From: Candidatus Heimdallarchaeota archaeon
Lineage (GTDB): Archaea; Asgardarchaeota; Heimdallarchaeia; JABLTI01
Assembly: GCA_019894765.1 (NCBI GenBank)
Contig: JAGXNT010000075.1
Coordinates: 9,451-73,450 of the forward strand
Reading direction: 5' to 3'
Length of the DNA stretch: 64,000 nt
Each line of letters opens with the position of its first letter. Positions within the stretch are counted from its first letter, which is position 1. Below, piece after piece: positions 8,652-18,056 of this stretch. The translations under genes and the position numbers were made by a program. Under the pieces are notes generated by a model. It searched no databases. It saw only the letters and a program-made list of their open reading frames with translations, and was not told the DNA's origin.

Positions 8652-9872
8652 CTAGAATTGCAAATGTGGTAAAACCCTAATTACTAATCTTAGAATTGCA
8701 GGATGTCTTAATAGAGCTCGTAAGACTTCTGATTGACTATCTATATCTCCTTTCTCAACAATTAAATCAGCAATGTTATTCTCAATGATAGTTTGAAAGA
8801 CTTTTTCCATTGCTTTATCTGATAATCGATTTACACACCATCTAAAGAAAGCCATGGATTTAAACTGTGGCAATAATTGATCTTTCCATAAATCGTCATA
8901 CATTTTCAAAAATCTTTTACTGTTGTCTTGAAAATGAACTGATTCTGCAGCAACTTCACCCGCAATAATTCCTGCTATCCCCCCTGTAATCACTCCTCCA
9001 CCTGTTGTTGCTTTTGTTTGTCCAGCAGCATCACCTGTTATTAGGAGTCCATTTGCTGATGTGTTTCTCAATAATCCATTTATGATAATTCTACCACTAT
9101 TCTTCTTTACAATTTTACTGTTAACAAATCTATCTTTAACAAAAGGAGATTTCTCAATGAATTGATTAAGATTGTTGATAGCTAATTTTTCTCTCGAAGC
9201 TAAACCAACTTTTGCTGAGGTTTGAGAAGTAGGTATAATATAAACAAAGAATCCTGGAGCTAGCTTGTTACTCGAGTAAATCTCAACCATGCTACTATCT
9301 AGATCAGAAATGTTTTCAACATCATACTGATAACCAATAAGATACTTCTTAGCTGGAATTTTTCTAAATCCAGCATCTCGAGGCAAATTTCTCTTAGAAC
9401 CACTAGCAATAATTCCTACTTCAGCTGTATGTTGTTCCTTTTTATTCTGTTTTAAATTAAGACACTCGAATTTTAGGATTTTATTTTTTCGTTCAAAATT
9501 TACATCCATTACTTTTCTGCTTGTTAAATAATCAACACCTGCACTCTCAGCTTTCTGTTTTAGATGTTGATCAAATAATGCACGATTGATAACATAAGCT
9601 TGAGGTTCTTTTCTTCTTATTGAAAAGACTTGACCAGAAGGAGAAAAAAATTTCGCACCCATTACTTTTGAGTTCTGAATAACTTTACGAGGCAGATTAT
9701 TTAGACCAAGTAGCATTAAACCATTTACACTCAGTAATCCTGCACAATGGTTTGGTATGCCAATTTCCTTTCTTTGTTCTAAAACTGAGACCTTAACTCC
9801 TTTATAAGCGGCATGTAAAGCAGCCAAGGAACCAATTGGTCCAGCTCCAACAATGGCAACATCAGACTCCAA
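8652..9872 (-). CDS. geranylgeranyl reductase family flavoprotein
   Basis: A 406-residue FAD-dependent oxidoreductase of the archaeal geranylgeranyl reductase family, which saturates isoprenoid chains of membrane ether lipids. It has an N-terminal dinucleotide-binding motif VAIVGAGPIGSLAA (5-18), an HCAGLLS motif near 42-48 (family PxxCxG-like region), and the FAD-contacting GDAAGQTKATTGGGV motif near 273-287, followed by the C-terminal helical region. The family also includes menaquinone-specific and other prenyl reductases, so the exact chain reduced is unresolved. Its presence implies an isoprenoid lipid membrane or isoprenoid quinones. Confidence 0.8.
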   Translation of the reverse strand: MESDVAIVGAGPIGSLAALHAAYKGVKVSVLEQRKEIGIPNHCAGLLSVNGLMLLGLNNLPRKVIQNSKVMGAKFFSPSGQVFSIRRKEPQAYVINRALFDQHLKQKAESAGVDYLTSRKVMDVNFERKNKILKFECLNLKQNKKEQHTAEVGIIASGSKRNLPRDAGFRKIPAKKYLIGYQYDVENISDLDSSMVEIYSSNKLAPGFFVYIIPTSQTSAKVGLASREKLAINNLNQFIEKSPFVKDRFVNSKIVKKNSGRIIINGLLRNTSANGLLITGDAAGQTKATTGGGVITGGIAGIIAGEVAAESVHFQDNSKRFLKMYDDLWKDQLLPQFKSMAFFRWCVNRLSDKAMEKVFQTIIENNIADLIVEKGDIDSQSEVLRALLRHPAILRLVIRVLPHLQF

Positions 9873-10080
9873 ATCATGAACCTCAAAAATTATTGTTAGA
9901 TCTTTTCTTATTTGTTATAGTTAATATATAAGATGTAAGTTATTTATTCATTCTTAAGTTGTTGGTTTTATAGTATCAAACAAGAATCATCTTCACTAGA
10001 TTGTTTTTAATACTTGAAATCATTAAATCTTAATAAGAATTATAAAGAGAATCAAAATTCAAGAGAGATGTGATTGACAG

Positions 10081-10449
10081 ATGAGAACTGAAGAGTTTCA
10101 ATACAAAATGATTATTGCTATACGCACAGATCTCAAAATGTCAAAAGGTAAGATGGCAATCCAAGCAGCTCATGCTGCAGTAATTTCTGTTGAAGAAGCT
10201 AAGAGAACGAAGCTTAAATGGGTGAAAAGCTGGTTTTCAGAAGGACAGAAAAAAGTTGCAGTGCAAATACCATCTAAAGAGCAATTGGAATTAGTCTATC
10301 AAAAAGCTCGAAGTGGGAATCTCCCATGTTCTTTTGTAAACGATGCAGGACTTACAGAACTACCACCCGGAACCGCCACGGCAGTAGCGATAGGTCCAGC
10401 ACCTAATAATATTATAGATAAAATTACATCTAACCTTAAACTACTCTAA
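10081..10449 (+). CDS. pth2: peptidyl-tRNA hydrolase 2
   Basis: A 122-residue Pth2 protein, the archaeal/eukaryotic enzyme that releases peptides from stalled peptidyl-tRNA. The conserved KMSKGKMAIQAAHAA motif (near residues 19-33) and the C-terminal DAGLTELPPGTATAVAIGP block contain the usual catalytic and backbone-binding residues. Length is normal for the family. It is followed after 22 bases by truD, whose GGAG ribosome-binding site lies in the spacer, so the two tRNA-related genes probably form an operon. Confidence 0.93.
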   Translation: MRTEEFQYKMIIAIRTDLKMSKGKMAIQAAHAAVISVEEAKRTKLKWVKSWFSEGQKKVAVQIPSKEQLELVYQKARSGNLPCSFVNDAGLTELPPGTATAVAIGPAPNNIIDKITSNLKLL

Positions 10450-10471
10450 AAAGCGCTTTTAGGAGATCTGT

Positions 10472-11743
10472 ATGGTACCAGGAGAATTAAGAGAAAGTCA
10501 CCCTATTGAGAAAAAAATGGGTATACTCTATTATTGTACTAAAACAGATGGAATAGATGGAAAATTACGTACAACAGCCTATGATTTCCAAGTAGAAGAA
10601 ATCATGACAGATGGACGAAAAATACCAATTGATGACCCAGATTTTTCATTAGGTGAAAATGAACCAGGATTATATACTGAATTTATTCTAATAAAAATAG
10701 ATACTGAAAGTCATAACGCTTTATACAAAATATCTTCAGCTCTAAATCGAGAACAAAGTGAAATCAATGTTGCTGGTACAAAAGATAAAACCGCATATAC
10801 TGCACAAAAAGCAACAATCTGGCGAGTACCCCCTGAAAAACTCACTGAATTAGATCTGAGAGGAATTGAGATTCGATCTCCAAGAACTACCATATACCAA
10901 ACATATCTTGGGAATTTATTTGGAAATCATTTCACAATTAAAATAAGAGAAATAAATGAATCAAAAGATCTTGCCAGTCAAAAAATCGAGAAAATCAAAT
11001 CTGAAATTGATGAATTTAACGGTATACCGAATTATTTTGGACATCAACGTTTTGGAACTCGCAGACCTATTTCCCATATCATTGGCAAATTCTTATTACT
11101 CGGAGAAATTGAGAAAGCAATTCAACTCTATATTTCTTATACAACTGATGAAGAAGCTGAAGCAACAAATCTTGCTCGAAAAACATTTCAGGAAACCAAT
11201 GATCCGAAAGAAACTATAAGATTGCTTCCTAGCAGCATGATTTTTGAGAAGCAGATTTTAAAAATTTTAAGTAAAAGCCCAAGAGATTTTCTTGGAGCAT
11301 TTTGCGTTTTGCCAAAGAATCTACAAAGAATCTTCTTCCATGCGTATCAGTCATATATTTGGAATTTAACTCTATCAGAAAGAATACGCCTTTATAGTGA
11401 TTTATCCCACCATTCAATAGATGAACTAGAAAATAATAATACAGTCTTACCTATAATTGGGTATAAGACGGATTTCACTGATAACGTATTATCTGATTAT
11501 ACAAAATCTTTGCTAGAAAAAGATGGTATCAAACTTGATGATTTTATGGTGAAGTATTTGAAAACCCACAAATTTTCAGGTTCTAGTAGAGCTATTGCTT
11601 TAAAAGCTAACAATCTCACATATACAGCTGATTCAAATCAAGAGAATCAAGCATATGTAATCACCCAATTTACATTACAAAGAGGTTCCTATGCAACTGT
11701 TGTTTTACGGGAATTAATGAAAACGAATCCACTCAAGTATTGA
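10472..11743 (+). CDS. truD: tRNA pseudouridine synthase D (TruD/Pus7 family)
   Basis: A 423-residue TruD-family pseudouridine synthase. The catalytic aspartate lies in AGTKDKTAYTAQ near residue 104. An NYFGHQRFG motif near 187-195 and the C-terminal LQRGSYATVVLRELMK segment are family hallmarks. The archaeal/eukaryotic branch (Pus7) modifies U13 of tRNA or position 35 of tRNA-Tyr. AGGAG lies 6 bases before the ATG. The gene follows pth2. Confidence 0.93.
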   Translation: MVPGELRESHPIEKKMGILYYCTKTDGIDGKLRTTAYDFQVEEIMTDGRKIPIDDPDFSLGENEPGLYTEFILIKIDTESHNALYKISSALNREQSEINVAGTKDKTAYTAQKATIWRVPPEKLTELDLRGIEIRSPRTTIYQTYLGNLFGNHFTIKIREINESKDLASQKIEKIKSEIDEFNGIPNYFGHQRFGTRRPISHIIGKFLLLGEIEKAIQLYISYTTDEEAEATNLARKTFQETNDPKETIRLLPSSMIFEKQILKILSKSPRDFLGAFCVLPKNLQRIFFHAYQSYIWNLTLSERIRLYSDLSHHSIDELENNNTVLPIIGYKTDFTDNVLSDYTKSLLEKDGIKLDDFMVKYLKTHKFSGSSRAIALKANNLTYTADSNQENQAYVITQFTLQRGSYATVVLRELMKTNPLKY

Positions 11744-11773
11744 TTATATAATAGAAAAAAGCAATTTCATCTA

Positions 11774-12307
11774 TTAACGAAATTCGACTCTTATATCTTC
11801 ACCAGTTACAAGTTTTACTAGATCAATTAAATCACTTAGTTTACCTGGTAGCTTTTCTTTTTCATCTGGAGAAAATACAACTATAGTTTCTTCTTCTACA
11901 GATGATTGACCGGGATTTGGTGAGCGAGTAGGAACAAAAACTGTATTTATTCCACTGATTAAAGCTGGAGAAAAGATTTCATCAATAGCATTTCTTTTAT
12001 TTTTACTCTTTTCCATTATTTTTACTGGTTTATTTAGAACTCGTTCTAATCGTATGTCAAAATCTTGCGTTCCTCCAACTAAGAATCTCCTTGATCCCTG
12101 AGAAACAATTATAAGAATAAATTCCGGTCTTTCAATGGTTTTTATAATAGATACTTTAGAAGCATTTGGATGATTTTTCTCAAAATCAATTGCTGTTTTA
12201 GCAATTTTAATGTCATTATCGGTAATATCGCCGTCTGCCAATTTAGTTTGACAGTCTTTACAGAGCATCCCTGTTTGAGCACAAAATGCACATATTGCAG
12301 TTTTCAT
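11774..12307 (-). CDS. zinc-finger KH-domain RNA-binding protein (NusA-like)
   Basis: About 177 residues. A compact zinc finger opens the protein: ICAFCAQTGMLCKDC with four cysteines, followed by KLADGDITDNDIKIAK. Two KH-like alpha-beta units follow, with a G-x-x-G-like SQGSRRFLVGG turn. Archaeal proteins of this layout are annotated as NusA-like or predicted transcription elongation factors. I use the ATG at 12307 because the Cys motif then starts at residue 5, as in the family, and GGTG lies 9 bases upstream; a GTG/ATG at 12322 would add five residues. RNA binding is inferred from the domain. Confidence 0.7.
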   Translation of the reverse strand: MKTAICAFCAQTGMLCKDCQTKLADGDITDNDIKIAKTAIDFEKNHPNASKVSIIKTIERPEFILIIVSQGSRRFLVGGTQDFDIRLERVLNKPVKIMEKSKNKRNAIDEIFSPALISGINTVFVPTRSPNPGQSSVEEETIVVFSPDEKEKLPGKLSDLIDLVKLVTGEDIRVEFR

Positions 12308-12446
12308 TATCAGAAACACCAACAGTGGTTGGATAAATCACAATTTAAGTAATCTCTCAATTAACTAGAGATTTATTAATTCTCCTATGAATTAATAAAG
12401 AAAGAATAAAAGGAAAAAGCAAGAAAATTAAAGAAAAAGAAGGAAT

Positions 12447-13001
12447 CTATTTCGCTAAAGTGATTTCAATAGCAGAAACGTTGGCTACTCCGCCGCCTTC
12501 TCTTCGTACAACTTGTTCTGTACTTGTTACGATTGACTTAACGTTAAGATCAGACATAAATCTATTTCTAGTTAATTCAGCTACATCAACTGCAGTGCTA
12601 ATCGCACGACCTCTTGCACAGATTCTTACTTCTTTAGCCTTGTTTTCATTAAAGCAAGTCATTATTGCTAAAACATAAGTCATAGCTGGCTTATTACCAA
12701 CAAAAATGGTATTTTCAGGTTTTATTCTTACTTTACTTTCAGCTGGCTTAACTTCTGGTTTTGCTTCTAGCTTAACTTCTGGTTCTGCTTCTAGCTTAAC
12801 TTCTGGTTCTGCTTCTAGCTTAACTTCTGGTTCTGCTTCTAGCTTAACTTCTGGTTCTGCTTCTAGCTTTGCTTTAGTTGTTTTTGCTTTTGGTTTTGCT
12901 TCTGGTTTGGTTGCTTTGGCTGCTTTGGTAGTTTTAGTTGTTTTTGCTTTTTCCTCAGTTTTCGCGGGTTTCTTCGCTTTAGGTTTTTTTTCCTTGGACA
13001 T
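12447..13001 (-). CDS. Alba-family chromatin/RNA-binding protein with long repeat-containing N-terminal tail
   Basis: The C-terminal 95 residues are a complete Alba domain: [19 protein letters not shown], then a [19 protein letters not shown] block, ending [10 protein letters not shown]. Alba dimers coat DNA and RNA in archaea. The first 90 residues are unusual: a Lys/Ala/Thr-rich basic stretch (to about residue 45) resembling a histone H1-type tail, then five or so copies of an eight-residue LEAEPEVK repeat. A normal Alba is about 90 residues, so the tail doubles its length and puts opposite charges in series. Confidence 0.88.
   Translation of the reverse strand: MSKEKKPKAKKPAKTEEKAKTTKTTKAAKATKPEAKPKAKTTKAKLEAEPEVKLEAEPEVKLEAEPEVKLEAEPEVKLEAKPEVKPAESKVRIKPENTIFVGNKPAMTYVLAIMTCFNENKAKEVRICARGRAISTAVDVAELTRNRFMSDLNVKSIVTSTEQVVRREGGGVANVSAIEITLAK
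12739..12866 (+). repeat. 24-bp coding tandem repeat inside the Alba gene
   Basis: Four near-identical 24-base units (12763-12786, 12787-12810, 12811-12834, 12835-12858) with degenerate partial copies on either side. On the minus strand they encode the eight-residue LEAEPEVK repeat in frame. Units abut without spacers, so this is a minisatellite and not a CRISPR. Copy number could vary among strains by slippage. Confidence 0.85.
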
Positions 13002-13240
13002 GTTTTATGTTCCACCTTAATTTGAATCTAATTCGACTGTAATGAGTCAGTAAGTTTATGTCATTTGTATAAACTTGGTATTCCTCCATATTAGTAAAGA
13101 ACTTAAAAACTCTTTCTAAAGAATTTGTTGATTTTTAATGGAAAACTATGAAAACACATCTTTTCTTTACATCGTTCTTACTAAGCAAAAAAATAGCATT
13201 CGTCCCAAATTTTTTTATGTTGGTGATTTTCTTTTAATAT

Positions 13241-13831
13241 ATGTTAAAAAAGAAGAGAAATATTTCATGTATAATTCTACTAATTACTTTCATGTTTGTT
13301 CTTGCTTCTGTGGTTTCATTTATGGAAGTAAAGAGTGAAGACACAACAAGTCCTATAAACAAGAATTATTCATTACCTCTTCAAAGTTGGACTTTTATTC
13401 AAGAAGATAATCTCACTGTGAATCAAATAACAAAATATCAATGGGTTTCCGACTTATCTGTTCAAGGACGAGAAGTTACTAAGGAGCAACTCAACACAAT
13501 GCAAGGTCAAAGTTTGAGTGAGAGATTTTCTTATTTTGAGACTCTCGGGTACTATAGTGGAGTCCAAGATAGTGGTAAAACTACAACGGATATAAATGGA
13601 TCAATTTATTTTGTTTTCTTTAATCCAAACAGTTTAGCAGCAGACTTGAATATAACGTATAACTATCAATTAAGTAATATACAACCATGGGTAATTGGAT
13701 TAATCTCGGGAATTTTCATATTGCTATTTGGAATTGGTGGAGTCTATATTTCAGCAAGAATTAGAAGAAAAATGATACAAGATGAAGAAGAAGAACAAGA
13801 GCCTTCTGCAGCAGAACGCTATATGAATTAG
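13241..13831 (+). CDS. secreted, membrane-anchored protein of unknown function
   Basis: A 196-residue protein with a basic N-terminus and a hydrophobic segment near residues 8-27 (signal peptide or anchor). It has a 110-residue extracytoplasmic region with several N-x-S/T sequons (NLT, NGS, NIT), a second transmembrane helix near 147-170, and an acidic cytoplasmic tail (EEEEQE). Both ends held in the membrane with an exposed middle suggests a surface or envelope role. I do not recognise the family. TTG/ATG choices upstream are AT-rich and unsupported, so I use the frame beginning MLKKKRN. Confidence 0.65.
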   Translation: MLKKKRNISCIILLITFMFVLASVVSFMEVKSEDTTSPINKNYSLPLQSWTFIQEDNLTVNQITKYQWVSDLSVQGREVTKEQLNTMQGQSLSERFSYFETLGYYSGVQDSGKTTTDINGSIYFVFFNPNSLAADLNITYNYQLSNIQPWVIGLISGIFILLFGIGGVYISARIRRKMIQDEEEEQEPSAAERYMN

Positions 13832-13919
13832 GTAATTGATTTCTGAAAAGGATAAATCATGTCCTCATATGAAATTTTTATTAAGACGGTTTTCTATTAT
13901 AACCTTGTAAACATAAGAG

Positions 13920-14645
13920 TTGATTGCTTTGAACACCATCGCATTATATTGGGGCTATTTAGTCGGTGAAGAACACCTTACTGAAGAGCAGTTTGCAAGT
14001 ATTGATTTCGGAAATCCAGCAATAGATACTGAGTTTATTACCTTTGATCCTTTAGCAAGTAGCTTCTTCCAGGGCAAGTATTACACTATGCATGAAAGAC
14101 GATTTGCCTTTCCTCACAGAACACTACCATCAATGCGATCTGAAACTATGATTGTGTACGATGACACTGCAATAAAAATTATAGACCCACCTGTTGATTT
14201 AGAAACACCGGTAGGAATATTCCTTTGCTTTTTCACAGGTAAAAAGTCACACATAAAAAGAACTATTAATTTTCTTAGTAAACGAATTAATCTTCGTTTT
14301 TCACCATGTGATTTTAATTTATTGGAGTTCTATGTAAGACTTTCAAAAACAAGGTTAAAGATCACTCCTCAATCTCTCACAATCAGTGATCTTGGTATTG
14401 ATGAGAATCTATCCGGTAACCTTGAAGTGCTTATTAGTGACAATAAGCTCTTTCTTGATAATTTGAAAATGTATAAACCAAAGAATCATAAAATTAGTCT
14501 TACTCTAAGAGAAGTGGATTTCCAATTTGACATTGTAATTTCCGCACATGGAATCATATCTTTTGAACAAGATATTATTAACTTGAACTTATTGGAAACA
14601 ATTTATGATGTAGCATCACGAAGCGTTTATACTGGTTCGATATAG
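13920..14645 (+). CDS. protein of unknown function
   Basis: A 241-residue soluble protein with no signal peptide, no transmembrane helix and no motif I recognise. The N-terminus (LYWGYLVGEEHLTEEQ) is acidic, and the C-terminal half is predicted to be mixed alpha/beta. The start is TTG at 13920, and another TTG three codons later is equally possible. It converges on the formylmethanofuran dehydrogenase genes, with 36 bases between the stops. Confidence 0.6.
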   Translation: MIALNTIALYWGYLVGEEHLTEEQFASIDFGNPAIDTEFITFDPLASSFFQGKYYTMHERRFAFPHRTLPSMRSETMIVYDDTAIKIIDPPVDLETPVGIFLCFFTGKKSHIKRTINFLSKRINLRFSPCDFNLLEFYVRLSKTRLKITPQSLTISDLGIDENLSGNLEVLISDNKLFLDNLKMYKPKNHKISLTLREVDFQFDIVISAHGIISFEQDIINLNLLETIYDVASRSVYTGSI

Positions 14646-14681
14646 AATAATTAGATTCTCACAAAACAGAAAGGATAGCAA

Positions 14682-15506
14682 TTAAAGCAAATGTGTGTTT
14701 TTATCTTCTAAAAGAAACATCGAGCCTTGTTTTCGCTCAGCGAAATCACCTTTAAATTCAAGAAAACTACCAACAATTTTACCATAATTATCAATTTCTA
14801 AATCTTCTTTCTTACCTACATATTCAAATGATGGCAGATTTTTATTGAGTTTCCCTTTAATTGCAATGATGCCCCCAGTCATTTCAGCTCCAGCTCGTTC
14901 CTCCACATCACCATCTACAACTATTACCCCGTTGTGCATATGCATACCTAGAAACATATTGACATTTCCCCCAATTTCGATAATCCCTTTCCTCATCCAA
15001 ACTCCGCATTCATTACCGATATTACCTTCAACTCTTATCTTCCCGTTTGACATTCCTCTCCAATCGCCTCTTACAGAACCTCCAAGATAGTGCCCGGCAT
15101 TTCCTAGTATGTGTATTTCTCCACCTTCCATATTTGCTCCTGCAAAATCTCCAACATCATTTTGCACTACAATTTTTCCGCCGGACATATGGGTTCCTAA
15201 ATGCATTCCAATTGAACCTATGATTTCTATTGATCCATCAGTCATTTCTTGACCGATTCGTTTGATTTTTGACAAATCACCTTTTAGGTTAATTTTGAGG
15301 TTTGTAATATCTTCACTTTTCTTATGATCCCCAGAAATAGTGAAAATTTGACTTATTGTTAATTCTTTGTTTCCACGCCAGATGGATAATTGACCAATTT
15401 CTGCTAAGTCCTTGTTAAAGAAGTTGTCTGGAGTAATTATTTCAGCTTCGATTGGTATATTCGATTTTGTTGCTGAATTTTTTAAGGTTAAATTTATGTT
15501 TGTCAT
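14682..15506 (-). CDS. fwdC: formylmethanofuran dehydrogenase subunit C
   Basis: About 274 residues forming the right-handed beta-helix of FwdC. Glycine-rich repeats recur with near-regular spacing (GMHLGTHMSGGKI, GDFAGANMEGGEI, GHYLGGSVRGDWRG, GNECGVWMRKGII, MFLGMHMHNGVI, ERAGAEMTGGII). FwdC is a structural subunit of the tungsten/molybdenum formylmethanofuran dehydrogenase that reduces CO2 onto methanofuran. I use the ATG at 15506; the TTG at 15521 is the alternative. It lies 20 bases downstream of fwdA in the same operon. Confidence 0.92.
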   Translation of the reverse strand: MTNINLTLKNSATKSNIPIEAEIITPDNFFNKDLAEIGQLSIWRGNKELTISQIFTISGDHKKSEDITNLKINLKGDLSKIKRIGQEMTDGSIEIIGSIGMHLGTHMSGGKIVVQNDVGDFAGANMEGGEIHILGNAGHYLGGSVRGDWRGMSNGKIRVEGNIGNECGVWMRKGIIEIGGNVNMFLGMHMHNGVIVVDGDVEERAGAEMTGGIIAIKGKLNKNLPSFEYVGKKEDLEIDNYGKIVGSFLEFKGDFAERKQGSMFLLEDKNTHLL

Positions 15507-15526
15507 TATTAAACCAACCAAACTTC

Positions 15527-17254
15527 TTATGTTACTTTAGTTACGATTAATTCCTCTCTAGGAAAGTAGTCCTGTTGTATAGCATAATTATTTAGATTGA
15601 CAGTATAGAATTGCCGGAAACGTTCTTCTATGGCATCTTGAATCGAATTTGTCCAAGACTCAGGAACTTCAGCTTTTACGCGATAAGTCCGTCCTTGAGG
15701 ACTAGCGACAATTTTTCCTCCTTGGTAAACAATCTCTCCATCTTTTATGGTATACTTTGCATTTGAAAATCCTTTCTCAATAGCCTTAAAATCAACATTT
15801 AAATTATCAAGCGGAGTCTTAAATTCATAGATGGCAACATCAGCATCAGCACCAACTCCTAAATGACCTTTATCTTCTAATCCTAGAATGTTTGCTGCAC
15901 TTGTTCTACTAACCTGTGCAATATCACTAAGACTTAATTCCCTAATTATATCTTTAAGAGAACTTTTTTCAGTGGCAGCTTTATCAACGCGACTAAGGAG
16001 GTTTTCTCGTGCTTTCTGACTCATAAGCCAACTAAAAATAAGGGGGTAAAAAGTAAAGGGTCCACCATTTGGATGATCTGTTGATATATTGACTTTTGTT
16101 AAATCATTTATTGATAACAATATTTCCAAACCAATAGCCCATTGAGTTGCATTAACAGAATTCCTTCTTCTAAAAATATAAGGAACAACACCTGCGCAAG
16201 ATTCCAATTCAACTTGAGCATTCATCCATTTTGATCCTGATCTTGGCGACCAGGCGAGGTTTTCGGTTATTCCTCTTAAAGCCCATTCCCACGCGCCATC
16301 AGCTGTCATAGTAGTAGTATTGGTGAATACAATTTGTCCGATATCACAAGAAACATGCTTATGTTTGTTAATATAATGAGCAATCTCAGGAGCCTCAGAA
16401 CGGAAATCCCGCCAGTCTTTCCCACCATAAGATGAGAATTGAATGTGTGTGATATGTACATTGGTTTCTCTCCCTTTCTTTGATTTTATACCGCGAAGAC
16501 ATTCCATAGTTTCCTTAGTAATTTCGTAATTACCAGGCACTCCAAGATTATTTGTATGAAGATGAATCGTTTGTGGTAATGCTAATTTTTCATTTACTTC
16601 TGCTAATGTTTTTATGATTTTTCGAGGTGTAGCTTTGAAATAAGTTATCTTATCATCCAAAGAACAGACGTTTTTTCCCCATGCCCAAGTTTCTTCCCCT
16701 CCGGGATTGACTAGTTTAATAGTATGTCCACCTGAAGCATACAGTAACCATGAAACAAAAGCACACATTTCATTTATTTTCATATTACTAATTCGTTCAA
16801 GTAAGAACCAATTGCTGCCGAGTAAAGTAAAAGCACCTTTATCGATTATTGGTATATCCATTAATTCCTCATGAGTATGTCGTGCTTCTAATGGGGGCAT
16901 AGCAGGTTCCATAGCACAAGTATACCCGAGTTTTGCATAAGCATAACCAGTATAGAAAGTGGATGGAACGGATCGACCAACTCCAGCACGAGCATATGGA
17001 GTTTTCTTATGTGTATCAATCATGTGATCCTCAGGTCGCAATAATCTACCAGCATTGACTTTCGGTCCAGCAATATGAGCATGAATATCAACCCCTCCAG
17101 GCATCACTACTAAATTGGTAGCATCAATGGTTTTGAATTTAATATCCGATCTTATTTGAGAAGGATCTACTATCTTCTCATTGATTATGACAATATCTTT
17201 TTTCTCGCCATCAATTTTATTTGCGGGATCAAAGACTAAACCATTTTTGATTAT
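15527..17254 (-). CDS. fwdA: formylmethanofuran dehydrogenase subunit A, probable non-ATG start
   Basis: FwdA is the amidohydrolase subunit that handles formate and methanofuran at a binuclear metal site. Ligand motifs are visible: VDIHAHIAG, IKLVNPGG (the lysine), HLHTNNLG, HITHIQF and STDHPNGG. The first canonical start in frame is a GTG at 17107, but that would drop the N-terminal beta strand. Upstream the same frame continues without a stop and encodes IIKNGLVFDP and an INEKIVDPSQI strand, exactly as in the family. It has no ATG, GTG or TTG. The best fit is an ATA (17254) overlapping the preceding gene's TAA as ATAA, with AAAGGA just upstream, giving about 575 residues. Confidence 0.85.
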   Translation of the reverse strand: MIKNGLVFDPANKIDGEKKDIVIINEKIVDPSQIRSDIKFKTIDATNLVVMPGGVDIHAHIAGPKVNAGRLLRPEDHMIDTHKKTPYARAGVGRSVPSTFYTGYAYAKLGYTCAMEPAMPPLEARHTHEELMDIPIIDKGAFTLLGSNWFLLERISNMKINEMCAFVSWLLYASGGHTIKLVNPGGEETWAWGKNVCSLDDKITYFKATPRKIIKTLAEVNEKLALPQTIHLHTNNLGVPGNYEITKETMECLRGIKSKKGRETNVHITHIQFSSYGGKDWRDFRSEAPEIAHYINKHKHVSCDIGQIVFTNTTTMTADGAWEWALRGITENLAWSPRSGSKWMNAQVELESCAGVVPYIFRRRNSVNATQWAIGLEILLSINDLTKVNISTDHPNGGPFTFYPLIFSWLMSQKARENLLSRVDKAATEKSSLKDIIRELSLSDIAQVSRTSAANILGLEDKGHLGVGADADVAIYEFKTPLDNLNVDFKAIEKGFSNAKYTIKDGEIVYQGGKIVASPQGRTYRVKAEVPESWTNSIQDAIEERFRQFYTVNLNNYAIQQDYFPREELIVTKVT

Positions 17255-18021
17255 GATTCCTTTAGCTCTTTTCTTTTGGGAGCTGATTTTTCTTCACCAC
17301 CATGAGAAGATTTTATTTTTTCTTCAAAAAACCAATCACGAGATCGGACAGGTCTTAGTAATTTTTCTTCCATGTTTTTCCATACTTGACTAGTTGAACC
17401 TTCCTCACTATGTTTAATAAATGTCCGTTTTATTTTTATTGCCATTTTGGTTGGGCATGAAAATAAACAAGCGCCACAAAACAAGCAATCTTCTTCAACT
17501 ACTTTCACTTTTGGTGTTTTTTTCCAAGGTTTATCTTTCGTAGCAACAGGTAGAGACAAGCAATCAGTCGGACAAACATCAATACAGGTGGAACAACCAC
17601 CTGGACATCGTTTACTATCTACTTTAATTTCACCCTCAAGATATTTTAGAGCAGTACCACCAGTTTTCTTACAATTAACACGATCCCCTTCTAGATAAGG
17701 TAGAGAGATACCTCGCTTAATTTTCTCTGCTGGTTTATTATTAATCATTAATGTTAATGCATCAAATGGACAAATATAAGCACAAAGCCCACAGAAAATA
17801 CATCTATGATAATTAATTCTAATTGGAGGAGCTACAACCCGTTTTCTAATCGAAGCTCCAATTGGACCACGTTCAATTGCATCTCGAGGACAGATTGTCC
17901 AACAGATATTGCAGCCAGTGCATTTATCTATGTCTAAAATTAAGGAGGTTGTTGAGTGTCTTTCCTTCCTTTCAGTGACTAACTGATTAGACTTTCTAGA
18001 TACAGTTGAAACACGAGTCAT
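17251..18021 (-). CDS. fwdF: polyferredoxin of formylmethanofuran dehydrogenase (FwdF-like)
   Basis: A 256-residue protein with four [4Fe-4S] motifs: CTGCNICWTICPRDA, CIFCGLCAYICPFDA, CPGGCSTCIDVCPTDC (expanded first spacing) and CLFCGACLFSCPTKM. FwdF proteins in methanogens carry more clusters, so this is a short form that could form an electron wire between the tungsten site and external ferredoxin. The charged C-terminal tail (GGEEKSAPKRKELKES) overlaps the region upstream of fwdA, whose reading frame begins within its last codons. FwdG-like gene lies 35 bases upstream. Confidence 0.82.
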   Translation of the reverse strand: MTRVSTVSRKSNQLVTERKERHSTTSLILDIDKCTGCNICWTICPRDAIERGPIGASIRKRVVAPPIRINYHRCIFCGLCAYICPFDALTLMINNKPAEKIKRGISLPYLEGDRVNCKKTGGTALKYLEGEIKVDSKRCPGGCSTCIDVCPTDCLSLPVATKDKPWKKTPKVKVVEEDCLFCGACLFSCPTKMAIKIKRTFIKHSEEGSTSQVWKNMEEKLLRPVRSRDWFFEEKIKSSHGGEEKSAPKRKELKES

Positions 18022-18056
18022 TTTAAAACGCCAATTTCTTCTAATTTCACATTTAA

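Noticed and set aside
12763..12866. Regular 24-base repeats resembling a CRISPR array
   Set aside because: Units abut without spacers and encode an in-frame LEAEPEVK repeat in the Alba gene.
12706..13020. Open frame on the plus strand across the Alba gene
   Set aside because: It is the antisense shadow of the repeat region; low-complexity Ser/Ala/Val product with no ribosome-binding site.
13138..13338. Open frame of 66 codons before the anchored protein
   Set aside because: Overlaps the real gene in another frame, AT-rich composition without a ribosome-binding site.
15527..17107. FwdA starting at the GTG at 17107
   Set aside because: Would remove the conserved N-terminal strand and start directly at the metal-binding HxH region.
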